64,000 bases of DNA, from contig NZ_FRDF01000002.1 of assembly GCF_900143235.1 (NCBI RefSeq), forward strand, positions 124,001-188,000, written 5' to 3'. This stretch comes from Erythrobacter sanguineus. Lineage in GTDB: Bacteria > Pseudomonadota > Alphaproteobacteria > Sphingomonadales > Sphingomonadaceae. Under the pieces are notes generated by a model that ran no database searches, was not told the origin of the DNA, and was given only the letters and a program-made list of their open reading frames with translations. A program made the translations under genes and the position numbers. Positions 52,379 through 60,925 of the stretch are shown here, in pieces; positions within the stretch are counted from its first letter, which is position 1; the number at the start of each line of letters is the position of its first letter.

Positions 52379-53467
52379 ATGGCGACCCTGGCAATCCGGC
52401 CAAAGCTGCATGAACGGTTGTTCGAAGGCCAGCATCGCGGCTTTTACATCCTGTTCGCGCTGGCTGCCGTCGAAATTGCGGCTGGCGTAATCGTCGGCAG
52501 CGAACCGGCGGCCTATTACCTGTTGCCGCGCGACATCCCGGATGCCCTGCGCTTCTTCGTACCGGTCTTTATCTGGCTGGCATGGCTCGGGATCGAGGCC
52601 CGGCGCGAAACTGACGACATCATCGGTTATGTCCGTCGCAAGGCCCATGAACAGCGCTACTGGTTCCTGCGGGCCTATATCATCGTCATGCTGCTGGTGC
52701 CGGCCAACCGGGCCTTTACCGCGATCAAGGTCGCTATTCCGCGCATCAACCCGTTCTATGCCGACCACTGGCTGGCCGAGGCGGATCGTATGCTGTTCAT
52801 GGGCGTGGACCCGTGGCGGATCACCCATGCCGTGATTGGCCCGACGGGAACGCTGGTGATCGACCTGCTATATGTGGTGTGGTTCCCGATCGTGGCCCTG
52901 CTGTTCGTCTGGACCGCGTTCGCGCGCGATCCGGCATTCCAGCTTCGCGCAAGCTTTACCCATCTTGGGGCCTGGGCCGTGATCGGTTCATTCATGGCGG
53001 TGATGCTCTCGTCGGTCGGTCCGTGTTACATGGAGCCGTTAATGGGCGATGACCGCTTTGTGCCGCTGATGGACCGGCTCGCGCAGCAGCAATTATTTGC
53101 CCATGGCGCGCAGGAATATCTGCTGCTGACGCTGGGCGAGGAAACCACCGGTTCGGGGATCAGCGCCATGCCTTCGCTCCATGTCGCGCTGGCGGCGTTG
53201 TTGTGCATTCTTTGCCGCGATCAGTTCGGCCGCAAACACTGGGCCAGCCGGCTGACGCTTGTCTACGCGATCCTGATCTGGATCGGCTCTGTGCATCTGG
53301 CGTGGCACTATGCGCTCGACGGGATCGTTTCAGCGCTTGCTGTCATCCTGCTGTGGCATGGGAGCAAGTATCTGGTTGCTGATCGCGCCGCGCCGGGCGC
53401 GGGCGGCATTCCCCACCCCGCAACCCCAGTGCCAATCGCCAAGGAACCGGCGACCGGCATTTCCTAG
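52379..53467 (+). CDS. PAP2-superfamily membrane phosphatase/transferase
   Basis: 362-residue polytopic protein with PAP2 motifs AMPSLHVALA and HLAWHYALDGI, resembling the PAP2_3 branch that includes inositol-phosphorylceramide synthases. In mycobacteria a PAP2 phosphatase (Rv3807c) beside the prenyltransferase removes the 5-phosphate of phosphoribosyl lipid, so the same job is plausible. A sphingolipid or other lipid head-group role is the alternative. The ATG at 52379 is preferred because GGGAG lies eight bases upstream. Confidence 0.78.
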   Translation: MATLAIRPKLHERLFEGQHRGFYILFALAAVEIAAGVIVGSEPAAYYLLPRDIPDALRFFVPVFIWLAWLGIEARRETDDIIGYVRRKAHEQRYWFLRAYIIVMLLVPANRAFTAIKVAIPRINPFYADHWLAEADRMLFMGVDPWRITHAVIGPTGTLVIDLLYVVWFPIVALLFVWTAFARDPAFQLRASFTHLGAWAVIGSFMAVMLSSVGPCYMEPLMGDDRFVPLMDRLAQQQLFAHGAQEYLLLTLGEETTGSGISAMPSLHVALAALLCILCRDQFGRKHWASRLTLVYAILIWIGSVHLAWHYALDGIVSALAVILLWHGSKYLVADRAAPGAGGIPHPATPVPIAKEPATGIS

Positions 53468-53492
53468 AATCAGCGATTCGCGATCGTTCAAA

Positions 53493-53534
53493 CCAACAAC
53501 GCCCGCCCCTTAGAAAAGGAGCGGGCGTTGTTGG
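53493..53534. terminator. Perfect 14-bp palindrome between the PAP2 gene and tRNA-Arg
   Basis: CCAACAACGCCCGC and GCGGGCGTTGTTGG form a perfect stem around a 14-base loop. Its right arm includes the bases encoding the CCA end of the minus-strand tRNA-Arg. It can stop transcripts from both sides, although no long T tract follows. Confidence 0.6.
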
Positions 53535-53608
53535 CGCACCCGGAAGGATTCGAACCTCCGGCCCCCAGATTCGTAGTCTGGTGCTCTATCCAGCTGAGCT
53601 ACGGGTGC
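53532..53608 (-). tRNA. tRNA-Arg (anticodon ACG)
   Basis: Read on the minus strand it begins GCACCCGTAGCTCAGC and has anticodon stem-loop CCAGA CTACGAA TCTGG, giving anticodon ACG (inosine-modified, reading CGN codons). The T-arm GTTCGAATC and acceptor CGGGTGC with an encoded CCA complete the cloverleaf. Confidence 0.95.
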
Positions 53609-53667
53609 GTGCCGAGGGGCGCCACATAAGGGGGTCGGTCAGGCTTGGCAAGTGGGCTTGGGCCAGT

Positions 53668-54078
53668 TCAATGATTTTCGAACAGCCGGGCGGCGAGCGC
53701 CACATCAAGCGGAGGCTTGGCCAGCGCGATCACCTCTTCGGGCGTGAACCAGCCGATGCCACCCCCTTCGAGCGCCGCTGGCTCGCCCTGCCAGCTGGTT
53801 ACCGTGTAAAGCAGGATGACAATCGCGATATCGCCATCAGCGCCCGGATTTTCGGCAAAGGCGGCAGGTTTGCAATATGCCTCCGCACAGCCGATGCCGA
53901 GTTCCTCCCGAAGCTCGCGGACAAGGGCTTTTACAGGAGTTTCAAGAGCTTCAACCTTGCCCCCAGGGAATTCCCATAGCCCCGCATGATGCTTTCCCTC
54001 AGGCCTGAGGTGCATCAGCCAGCACCCATCCGCGCGTTGCAACGCACCTGCCACCACCATGATCCATTCAGGCTTCAT
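53668..54078 (-). CDS. MutT-type Nudix hydrolase
   Basis: 136-residue Nudix protein, probably 8-oxo-dGTP diphosphatase. The Nudix box runs from GGKVEALE to RELREELGI and keeps the required Gly, Glu and Arg-Glu-x2-Glu-Glu pattern. HHAGLWEFPGGK before it is typical of MutT. The ATG at 54078 (MKPEWIM) matches usual MutT starts, although a GTG at 54105 has a somewhat better ribosome-binding site. Confidence 0.88.
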   Translation of the reverse strand: MKPEWIMVVAGALQRADGCWLMHLRPEGKHHAGLWEFPGGKVEALETPVKALVRELREELGIGCAEAYCKPAAFAENPGADGDIAIVILLYTVTSWQGEPAALEGGGIGWFTPEEVIALAKPPLDVALAARLFENH

Positions 54079-54175
54079 GTCGGAATTTTTTCCAGACTCA
54101 GGCACGTCATCAACCTTTTCTTAACCCGCAGGGCCGATTTTCAAAGCATCAGGACACGCAAGGGCAGGTGCCTCC

Positions 54176-54361
54176 ATGAAGATGAAGACCTTTCTATGGA
54201 CCGTGAAGGACGATTCTTCCGGAGCAACAGCTGTCGAATACGGCCTGATCCTCAGTCTGGTTGTTATTGCCATTGTCTCGATGCTGCAGGCGGTCGCCGG
54301 CGCAACCATCGAGATGTGGGATACTGTTGAGACTGAGATCGTGGAAGCTACGAGTAATTAA
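54176..54361 (+). CDS. Flp-family type IVb pilin, variant
   Basis: 61-residue Flp/Fap pilin precursor. The prepilin-peptidase site is SSG-ATAVEYGLI with the conserved Glu and Tyr, followed by a hydrophobic helix LSLVVIAIVSMLQAVAG and an acidic C-terminus. It would be processed and assembled by a Tad secretion system, none of whose genes is in the window. It differs clearly from the second pilin downstream, so it may be a minor subunit. Confidence 0.88.
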   Translation: MKMKTFLWTVKDDSSGATAVEYGLILSLVVIAIVSMLQAVAGATIEMWDTVETEIVEATSN

Positions 54362-54363
54362 TT

Positions 54364-54381
54364 CTCGAAAAGTTTTTCGAG
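54364..54381. repeat. Perfect 8-bp palindrome between the two pilin genes
   Basis: CTCGAAAA and TTTTCGAG are separated by two bases, directly after the first pilin stop codon. The A/T-rich arms could form a weak terminator or a processing site that separates expression of the two pilins. Confidence 0.4.
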
Positions 54382-54478
54382 TTAGGAATTTCTCAAGGCC
54401 TGCCGATTTAACACGCAACTGTCCGAACTGACCAAGGGGACGGACACGGGTACCGAAGACTGAACCAGGAGACTAGAC

Positions 54479-54643
54479 ATGAAGTTCATCAACAAGCTGC
54501 TTCGCGACGAACAGGGCGCGACTGCCATTGAATACGGCCTGATCGCCGCTCTGATCGCTGTCGCTGCGATCACCGCGATGACCCAGCTGGGCAGCAACCT
54601 CAACACGACCTTCGGCGAAGTGAACACTGCGCTCACCGCCTAA
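54479..54643 (+). CDS. Flp-family type IVb pilin, major type
   Basis: 54-residue Flp pilin precursor beginning MKFINKLLRDEQG, with processing before ATAIEYGLIAALIAVAAIT, the standard Flp core. It is shorter than many gene callers accept. The ATG follows an AGGAGA sequence, a better ribosome-binding site than the first pilin has, and a strong terminator follows, so it is probably the more highly expressed subunit. Confidence 0.92.
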   Translation: MKFINKLLRDEQGATAIEYGLIAALIAVAAITAMTQLGSNLNTTFGEVNTALTA

Positions 54644-54668
54644 TCGCAGCTTTTTCAAGCTCAAGAGA

Positions 54669-54700
54669 AGCGGCGGGGATATTCCCCGCCGCTTTTTCTT
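54669..54700 (+). terminator. Strong intrinsic terminator after the second pilin gene
   Basis: AGCGGCGGGGA and TCCCCGCCGCT form an 11-bp stem with a three-base loop, followed by TTTTCTTTG. It lies between the pilin gene and the convergent M48 protease gene. Confidence 0.9.
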
Positions 54701-54736
54701 TGTCTGCAACGCACCCCGTCGCAACACCGCTAGGTG

Positions 54737-56209
54737 TTAGCGGGCGCGGACCACCAGCTTGACCGTCTGCCCAGGCACAAGGCCATCACGGCTGCCGAGC
54801 GCATTCAGAACCCGGAAACGCTCTTCCTGCGCGCTTGGATAGGCCATTCTCCGCGCCAGACTTGCCACCGTGTCCCCGCGTTGCACCGTCACCACCTGCA
54901 ACCGCTTGGGCACCACCGCGCCCGCCTCGGCCTGACTGATCCGGCTCATCGACTGAAACATCGGATTGAACACCGCGGCCCGGCCCGCCGGCGCGATCGC
55001 GGTGAAATGAAATGCACGGTCGCGCGCGAATTCATAAGCGAACACCACCACATCAACCTGGCTATTGCCGTTGTTAACCCGCGCAATTCCGTAGGCCGCT
55101 GGCAAGCCATTGACCGTGGTGCGCTCCATCTGCGCCGGCGCAAGAGTGCTGTTCTGTCCGCCCAGCGCCGTAAACTGCTGGCGCACATAGGTTTCCAGAT
55201 TGCCGCTATAAGGCGCAAGCTTCATTTGCGCTTGCGCGCCCTGCCCGTTGATGCTGACCGCGCTGGTGCCATTGACCATGTAAAAACCCTGCGGCGCGGT
55301 GAAGGAAAGGCGCAGATCAGGGTGGATAAAGCGGCTACCATCGATAATTCCCTGTGCCGGGTCATCTCCATACAGCAGTCCATCGATCCGGCTCAGGAAC
55401 GTGTCGCGATTCGTGACACCGCCCGCCGCCGCGCCCGCCTTGGCCAACGCCCCTTGCACGCGGCTGGCCGGATCGGGGTGTGTGGAAGCCCATTCGGGTA
55501 CACTCGCATTGCGCCCCTGCAACCGCGCATCGAGCGTATTTTGCGCCGCGAGGCTGGCCAGCACTGTCCCCATTGCCCGCCGGTCATAACCCGCACGCGA
55601 CAAATACTGGATCCCCAGATCGTCTGCCTCAAGCTCCTGCTTGCGCGAGAATTTGAGCGTGAAAAACTGCGCCCCGCCCATCGCAAGGCGTTGACCCAAC
55701 TGCCCTATTTCGCTGTTTCCAAACAGGATTGAAGAACCGATCGCGCCAAGCATACCGAAAACCGAATTGCGCTGTGCTGCCTGCTGACGCCGCTGGGAAT
55801 GGCGCGCGGCGACATGGCCGACTTCATGGCCCAGCACAGCCGCCAGCTCGGCCTCGTTGTTCATCAGCGTCACCAGCTGGCGGGTCGTGTAGATATAGCC
55901 GCCCGGCACTGCGAAGGCATTGTGGACGGGCGAATTGAGCAGACTGACGGTAAAGCTCTCGCGCGCATTGCCGAGGCCCGATTGCACTGCGATATTCTTG
56001 CCCACCTGTTCGATATAGGCGGCGTGTGGCCCGCTCATCGCGCCGCCGAATTGGGCGATGAGCTGGGGATGATATTGCGCCCCCATCTGCGCTTCCTGCT
56101 GGGTGATCGGGGTTGAGGCAGAAGGGACCGCGGCGCCTGCGCCCATGCATCCGGCCAGCGCCAGCGGCGCGGCCCCGGCTGCGAGGATCGTGCGTACGAT
56201 TCTTGCCAT
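54737..56209 (-). CDS. M48-family metalloprotease lipoprotein with LysM-like C-terminus
   Basis: 490-residue secreted protease. The signal peptide ends in the lipobox LALAGC (Cys21). The zinc motif is HEVGH at 128-132, with the downstream ELEADDLG supplying the third ligand. The C-terminal ~50 residues (VVTVQRGDTVASLARR...LVPGQTVKLV) resemble a LysM peptidoglycan-binding domain. It is similar to BepA/YfgC-type proteases involved in outer-membrane protein quality control. The ATG follows GGGAGA. Confidence 0.88.
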   Translation of the reverse strand: MARIVRTILAAGAAPLALAGCMGAGAAVPSASTPITQQEAQMGAQYHPQLIAQFGGAMSGPHAAYIEQVGKNIAVQSGLGNARESFTVSLLNSPVHNAFAVPGGYIYTTRQLVTLMNNEAELAAVLGHEVGHVAARHSQRRQQAAQRNSVFGMLGAIGSSILFGNSEIGQLGQRLAMGGAQFFTLKFSRKQELEADDLGIQYLSRAGYDRRAMGTVLASLAAQNTLDARLQGRNASVPEWASTHPDPASRVQGALAKAGAAAGGVTNRDTFLSRIDGLLYGDDPAQGIIDGSRFIHPDLRLSFTAPQGFYMVNGTSAVSINGQGAQAQMKLAPYSGNLETYVRQQFTALGGQNSTLAPAQMERTTVNGLPAAYGIARVNNGNSQVDVVVFAYEFARDRAFHFTAIAPAGRAAVFNPMFQSMSRISQAEAGAVVPKRLQVVTVQRGDTVASLARRMAYPSAQEERFRVLNALGSRDGLVPGQTVKLVVRAR

Positions 56210-56289
56210 GGCTGTTTCTCCCTGTGACAAAGCCGTGCCGCCAGCCTATCGGCAAAGCGGCCTTTGGCAAAGCCTTGAAGGAAGGCAGC

Positions 56290-57234
56290 TTAACCGCCGA
56301 TGGCGAGAAACCGCTCTTCGCGCTGGCTGATCAACGCTTCACCGCTCTTGCCCGAAAGCAGTTCAAGCTCCTCGTTCAAGGCCTGCCCGAGCAGCCGCGC
56401 TGCGGTTTTCGGATCGCGCTGCGCCCCGCCGACCGGCTCCTTGACGATATGATCGATCACATTGCTACGCTTGAGGTGCTGGGCGGTCACTTTCATTGCC
56501 TGTGCGGCGTCGGCTGCCTTGTCCGACGTGCGCCACAGGATCGAGGCGCAGCCTTCGGGTGAGATGACCGAATAGACCGCATGTTCCATCATCAGCACCC
56601 TGTTGGCGCTGGCCAGCGCCACCGCGCCGCCCGATCCGCCTTCGCCGACGATGGCAGCCACCATCGGCACTTCCAGCGCAAGGCACGCCTCGGTCGAACG
56701 GGCGATGGCTTCGGCCTGGCCGCGTTCCTCCGCCTCGATTCCCGGAAACGCGCCAGAGGTATCAACCAGAGTCACCACCGGCAGGCCGAATCGGCCCGCC
56801 AGTTCCATCAGCCGGATCGCCTTGCGATAGCCTTCGGGCTTGCCCATGCCGAAATTGTGCCGGATCCGGCTTTGCGTATCATTGCCCTTCTCGTGCCCGA
56901 TCAACATCACCCGGCGCCCGTGCAGCCGCGCAAATCCGCCCATAATCGCCTGATCGTCACCATACAGCCGATCCCCGCCCAGCGGGACGAAATCACTGAA
57001 CGCATGGCTGACATAGTCGCGGAAATGCGGGCGCTGCGGATGCCGCGCGACCTGGGTCTTCTGCCACGGGGTAAGCGAGGCATAGGTGCTGGCGAGCAGC
57101 TCGGCGCTTTTGGCTTCGAGCCGGGCAATCTCTTGCTCGACATCGACATCATGCAGCGCGTTGACGTTACGCAGCTGGGCGATGCGTTCTTCGAGCTGGG
57201 CGACCGGCTTCTCGAAATCGAGGTAGGAAATCAT
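56290..57234 (-). CDS. accA: Acetyl-CoA carboxylase carboxyltransferase subunit alpha
   Basis: 314-residue AccA, which with AccD transfers CO2 from carboxybiotin to acetyl-CoA, the first committed step of fatty acid synthesis. Characteristic segments are FGMGKPEGYRKAIRLM, DTSGAFPGIEAEERGQAEAIA and GEGGSGGAVAL, and the length matches the family. It follows xerD on the same strand with a ten-base gap. Confidence 0.95.
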   Translation of the reverse strand: MISYLDFEKPVAQLEERIAQLRNVNALHDVDVEQEIARLEAKSAELLASTYASLTPWQKTQVARHPQRPHFRDYVSHAFSDFVPLGGDRLYGDDQAIMGGFARLHGRRVMLIGHEKGNDTQSRIRHNFGMGKPEGYRKAIRLMELAGRFGLPVVTLVDTSGAFPGIEAEERGQAEAIARSTEACLALEVPMVAAIVGEGGSGGAVALASANRVLMMEHAVYSVISPEGCASILWRTSDKAADAAQAMKVTAQHLKRSNVIDHIVKEPVGGAQRDPKTAARLLGQALNEELELLSGKSGEALISQREERFLAIGG

Positions 57235-57243
57235 TGCCCGGCG

Positions 57244-58161
57244 CTAGTCCGATGTTGCGCGTGTGGCAAGTGGAGGCTGGGCAAGTGAGGGCTGGGCAAG
57301 CGGATGGCGCGAATTGACCAGCGCGACCAGCCGGGCCGGCTCGACATGGGTATAGATCTGGGTGGTGGCAATATCGGCATGGCCAAGCAAGGTCTGCAAC
57401 ACCCGCAGGTCTGCGCCGCCTTCAAGCAGGTGGGTGGCAAAGGCATGGCGCAGCACGTGCGGGCTGATCGTGGCCGGATCAACCCCGGCGCGCGCGGCAA
57501 GCGCCTTGATGAGCTGGAACAGCCGCACGCGGGTCAACGGCTTGCCCTCCTTCGACGGAAACAGATAGCGCGAGGCCGGAAGACCGGGACGAACCGCGAT
57601 CCAGCGCGCCAGCGCATCCAGCGCCCGCGCCCCGACCGGCACCAGCCGGGTCGATCCGCCCTTGCCCGTGATGGTCAGGAACGGGGCATCGCGCGGCACC
57701 GCCACCAGCGGCAGGGTAACCAGTTCACTCGCTCGCAGGCCCGATCCATACAGCAATTCGATCAGCGCAAGGCTCCGCACGGCGCGCGGTTCCTCGACCA
57801 CCGCTTCCAGCTCGGCCCGCACGAACAGCGCGGCGATCTGATCATGGCCCAGCACCCGGGGCAAGGGGCGACGCGTGCGCGGGGCAGGCAGCGCGCCCGA
57901 AGGATCGTCGCGCCGCCAGCCTTCATCGACAGCAAATCCGAAAAACTGCCGCAACGCCGATGCCTTGCGCGCAACGCTGGCAGGGGCAAGCGCGCCCCAG
58001 ACCTGCGCGAGGCTGGCGACCGCTTCGCGCGGGGCGCTGGCGAGATCGCCAATCGCGTCCTCCGCACCGGCCAGATCGCGGCGGTAGGCGGCCAGCGTGT
58101 TGGGTGCAGCCCCGCGCTCGGCAGCGAGCATGGCGAGAAAGGCTTCGGTGGCGGCGGACAT
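57244..58161 (-). CDS. xerD: Tyrosine recombinase XerD
   Basis: 305-residue site-specific recombinase that resolves chromosome dimers at dif with XerC and FtsK. The catalytic set is visible: Arg in [10 protein letters not shown], Lys in [28 protein letters not shown] and the nucleophile Tyr in [13 protein letters not shown]. Neighbourhood (accA on one side, aroK on the other) matches xerD rather than xerC in alphaproteobacteria. There is no sign of an integrated element, so it is not a phage integrase. Confidence 0.9.
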   Translation of the reverse strand: MSAATEAFLAMLAAERGAAPNTLAAYRRDLAGAEDAIGDLASAPREAVASLAQVWGALAPASVARKASALRQFFGFAVDEGWRRDDPSGALPAPRTRRPLPRVLGHDQIAALFVRAELEAVVEEPRAVRSLALIELLYGSGLRASELVTLPLVAVPRDAPFLTITGKGGSTRLVPVGARALDALARWIAVRPGLPASRYLFPSKEGKPLTRVRLFQLIKALAARAGVDPATISPHVLRHAFATHLLEGGADLRVLQTLLGHADIATTQIYTHVEPARLVALVNSRHPLAQPSLAQPPLATRATSD

Positions 58162-58182
58162 GCTCTTCCCCCGCGACAGGCC

Positions 58183-60117
58183 TCAGCCTCTCGCGACCGC
58201 CTCTGCGGCGATCATCCGGGCTTCGGCTTCCAGTCCCACGCGCCGCAGCGCTGCAGTGATGTGGTAGAGATGAAGCGGGGTCATCTGCTGCCAACCCGTT
58301 CCCTGCATCCCGAGCCCCGCAAGCAACGCCACCAGCGCCGGGTTGTTCACCTCGGCTGCACGCGAAATCGCACGGCTCCAGCGGGTCTGACGGGCCAGAT
58401 CGACCCCGACGCGGTCTGCCAGCGTCCCGGCATCGCCAGATGACAGCTTGCCCAGCCCGGCCAGCCCCGCCACGAGAAAAGCCGATTTGCGCGCACCAGC
58501 GCTTTCATCATCATCGAGAAAAACATCGACCCCGCCTTGCCCGACACCGGTACTGCCCGGAGCCGCAAGCGCAATCAACGCCCAGCCGAGCGAACCTTGC
58601 TCAACCACCTCGCGCCACGCCAATGCGTCGCGATCGAGCCCGGCGGTCAGCATTGCCGCGATCAATCCACCCGCCGCCCCGGCATGGGAGGCGTCGGCGG
58701 GGATCCGCGCCGCGGCATAGGCGGTGAGCACCTGCGCGCTGTGACCATCCCCACCGCCGATCGCCTCGCCCGCGTCCCACAACCGCTGCATCGCGGCGAT
58801 GCGGGCGGCGGGATCGGCGGCAAGATAGGCCTCGCGCAAGGTGGCCGCATTGGTCGCCGCCTCGCCATTGGCCGCCGGGTCGGCATAGACGGCGCTGTAA
58901 AGATCGATCAGCGCCTGCGAGGAGAAAATCCCTTCGTGCGCCGCACGTCCGGCATAAGGCGCACGCTGGGCCGCAGGCAACATCGGCAGCAACGCTCCGG
59001 CATGGGCGTAATAAGCCCCGCCCGGTGCCTGAAGCGCGGACTCCAGCAGGGAATCGGGCACCGGCTCTCCAAGGGCCGTCGCCAGCCCAAAGCGCCACGG
59101 ATTGAGTGCGTCAACGGCGTCCCACTCGATCTGCACCGCACGCTGGCCGCGCCCTGCCGCCCCGGCAAAACGCCGCGCGAGCAACACGTCGATGCGCGGT
59201 GCGATGCCGCGGAACAGCGCACCGTCAAGCTGCGAGGCGGCCAGCGCGCTTTCACCAGCGAAGGCGTTGCAGATCGCCTGCATCAGCTGCCACTCCCCAT
59301 CCTCGCGGGTGGAACCCTGAAGCCGCACCGCCGGGCAGGCCCCGGTAATGTCGCCGACCGCAAGATAGGCGTTCAGCGCTTCGGATGTGAGTTCGGCCGA
59401 CCAATTGGCGGTGTCGATATCCTGCATCACGGCGCGCGCAACGGCGTGTTCGCCCAGGCGGTTGAGCAGGCCGACCCGCAGCGCGGCAAATTCGATCGGC
59501 TCCATGCCTTGGGGCGCGACCATACGGCTCGCCAGTGCGCGGCGCAGCAGGATGTGCCCCCAGCGCGACACCATCATCCCCTTGTTGCCCGCCAGCGCTG
59601 CACGGACCAAGGTGGCCGGCTGGTTGGCAAGCGCGCGCGGCGGCAGGCCGCCTTCGTCCACCGCCAGCACGCCGATACGCGTCAAAGCGCGGCGCGCGCC
59701 CGGCGGAATATCGAATTTGGGCTTGAGGCCAAGCAGTTGGTCGAGCTCTTCGGTCGACATGCTTTCCAGCTCTTCAAGGCTGGGCAGACGGGTCAGCTCG
59801 TCGCGCGTGATGGAGGGCAAAGGCGGCACATCGACAGGTCTGGCAGGAACGGTGCCGGGGAACGGCGCGACCGGGACTGGCCCAACCTCGCCAGGGACCG
59901 GACGGACAATCGGCGGCGGGCCTGATGTCGGCGCGGGCGCGGGCCGCGGCGTCGGGGTGGGCGCAGGGACCGGATCGTCAAACCCCGGGGGCAAAATCGA
60001 TTCGGGCTTGCTCTGCGCGGTCGCCATTCCTGCAAGACCCGCCCCGCCAAGCGCGCCGGCACAACCCAGCGCCAGCATGCTGACCGCCAGCATCCGGTAT
60101 GAAGCCACCGATCTCAT
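58183..60117 (-). CDS. Large exported protein of unknown function
   Basis: 644-residue protein with a signal peptide or signal anchor (residues about 8-33), a Pro-rich segment (about 40-100) and a long Ala/Leu-rich helical region with an alpha-solenoid look. I recognise no named domain. The start overlaps the stop of a small membrane-protein gene (ATGA), so the two are probably produced together. Its place between xerD and aroK suggests a lineage-specific envelope protein. Confidence 0.75.
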   Translation of the reverse strand: MRSVASYRMLAVSMLALGCAGALGGAGLAGMATAQSKPESILPPGFDDPVPAPTPTPRPAPAPTSGPPPIVRPVPGEVGPVPVAPFPGTVPARPVDVPPLPSITRDELTRLPSLEELESMSTEELDQLLGLKPKFDIPPGARRALTRIGVLAVDEGGLPPRALANQPATLVRAALAGNKGMMVSRWGHILLRRALASRMVAPQGMEPIEFAALRVGLLNRLGEHAVARAVMQDIDTANWSAELTSEALNAYLAVGDITGACPAVRLQGSTREDGEWQLMQAICNAFAGESALAASQLDGALFRGIAPRIDVLLARRFAGAAGRGQRAVQIEWDAVDALNPWRFGLATALGEPVPDSLLESALQAPGGAYYAHAGALLPMLPAAQRAPYAGRAAHEGIFSSQALIDLYSAVYADPAANGEAATNAATLREAYLAADPAARIAAMQRLWDAGEAIGGGDGHSAQVLTAYAAARIPADASHAGAAGGLIAAMLTAGLDRDALAWREVVEQGSLGWALIALAAPGSTGVGQGGVDVFLDDDESAGARKSAFLVAGLAGLGKLSSGDAGTLADRVGVDLARQTRWSRAISRAAEVNNPALVALLAGLGMQGTGWQQMTPLHLYHITAALRRVGLEAEARMIAAEAVARG

Positions 60118-60320
60118 TGCGAAGCTCCGGAGGCAGGTCCGGGTAGTTCTACCGGCTCGGCAATCGGGTGAAGCGGTTCTTCGCCTCCGTCGATCCAGGC
60201 CAACCCGGCCAGGCCTGCAATCACAGCCAGCGCCATCGCCAGCCAGCGCAGCCGCGATCGCGGCGCCGGTTCGCGCGAAAGAATCTGCCGTGATGCCAGC
60301 CGGCGGGACAGGTTTGCCAT
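60114..60320 (-). CDS. Small single-pass membrane protein
   Basis: 68-residue protein with a basic N-terminus (RRLASRQILSREPAPRSRLR), one membrane helix (about residues 26-43) and a Pro-rich C-terminus. No family is recognised. Coupling to the large exported protein by a four-base overlap suggests that the two work together. It is divergent from aroK with only about 38 bases between starts. Confidence 0.65.
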   Translation of the reverse strand: MANLSRRLASRQILSREPAPRSRLRWLAMALAVIAGLAGLAWIDGGEEPLHPIAEPVELPGPASGASQ

Positions 60321-60358
60321 ATTGCACGCGCCCTACCCCATCTATAGGCCGTGCGGCA

Positions 60359-60925
60359 ATGTCCGACGAACTTGAATCAACCGATCACGCAATCGCTGCC
60401 GTCGCTGCGCGCATCAGCCGTCCCGTGGTGCTGGTGGGGTTGATGGGCGTCGGCAAGTCGACCGTGGGGCGCAAGCTCGCCCGGATGCTCGAACGCGACT
60501 TCGCCGATGCCGACGATGCCATTGCCGATGCCGCACAGCTCAGCATCCCCGAAATCTTCGCCCAGTTCGGCGAGCCCTATTTCCGCGACGGCGAACGGCG
60601 CGTGATCGCTCGCCTGATCGAGGAAGGCCACGGCGTGATTGCGACCGGTGGCGGGGCATTCGTGGATGCGTCGACCCGCGCCCTGATCCTTGAACGTGCC
60701 ATCGCGGTGTGGATCGACTGCGATGTGGATATGCTGGTCGAACGCACGGCGCGGCGCAATACGAGGCCGCTGCTGCAGGGCGGCAACCCTCATGAAATCC
60801 TCACCCGGCTGGCTGCAGAACGCGCGCCGTTCTATGCCGAGGCCCCTATCCGCGTGGTAAGCGAGAACGGCCCCCACGCCGACACCGCCCGCACCATCAT
60901 CAAGGCAATCGACCAATGGCTGTAA
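60359..60925 (+). CDS. aroK: Shikimate kinase
   Basis: 188-residue P-loop kinase that phosphorylates shikimate at O3. Walker A is GLMGVGKST (about 27-35), with FADADDAI, RDGERRVI and IATGGGAFVD as the shikimate-binding and Walker B-like segments. The end overlaps the aroB start by ten bases, so two consecutive-route enzymes are coupled. Confidence 0.94.
   Translation: MSDELESTDHAIAAVAARISRPVVLVGLMGVGKSTVGRKLARMLERDFADADDAIADAAQLSIPEIFAQFGEPYFRDGERRVIARLIEEGHGVIATGGGAFVDASTRALILERAIAVWIDCDVDMLVERTARRNTRPLLQGGNPHEILTRLAAERAPFYAEAPIRVVSENGPHADTARTIIKAIDQWL

Noticed and set aside
57244-58161. Tyrosine recombinase as evidence of a mobile element
   Set aside because: Its neighbours accA and aroK and its full XerD-like architecture mark it as the chromosomal dimer-resolution enzyme.
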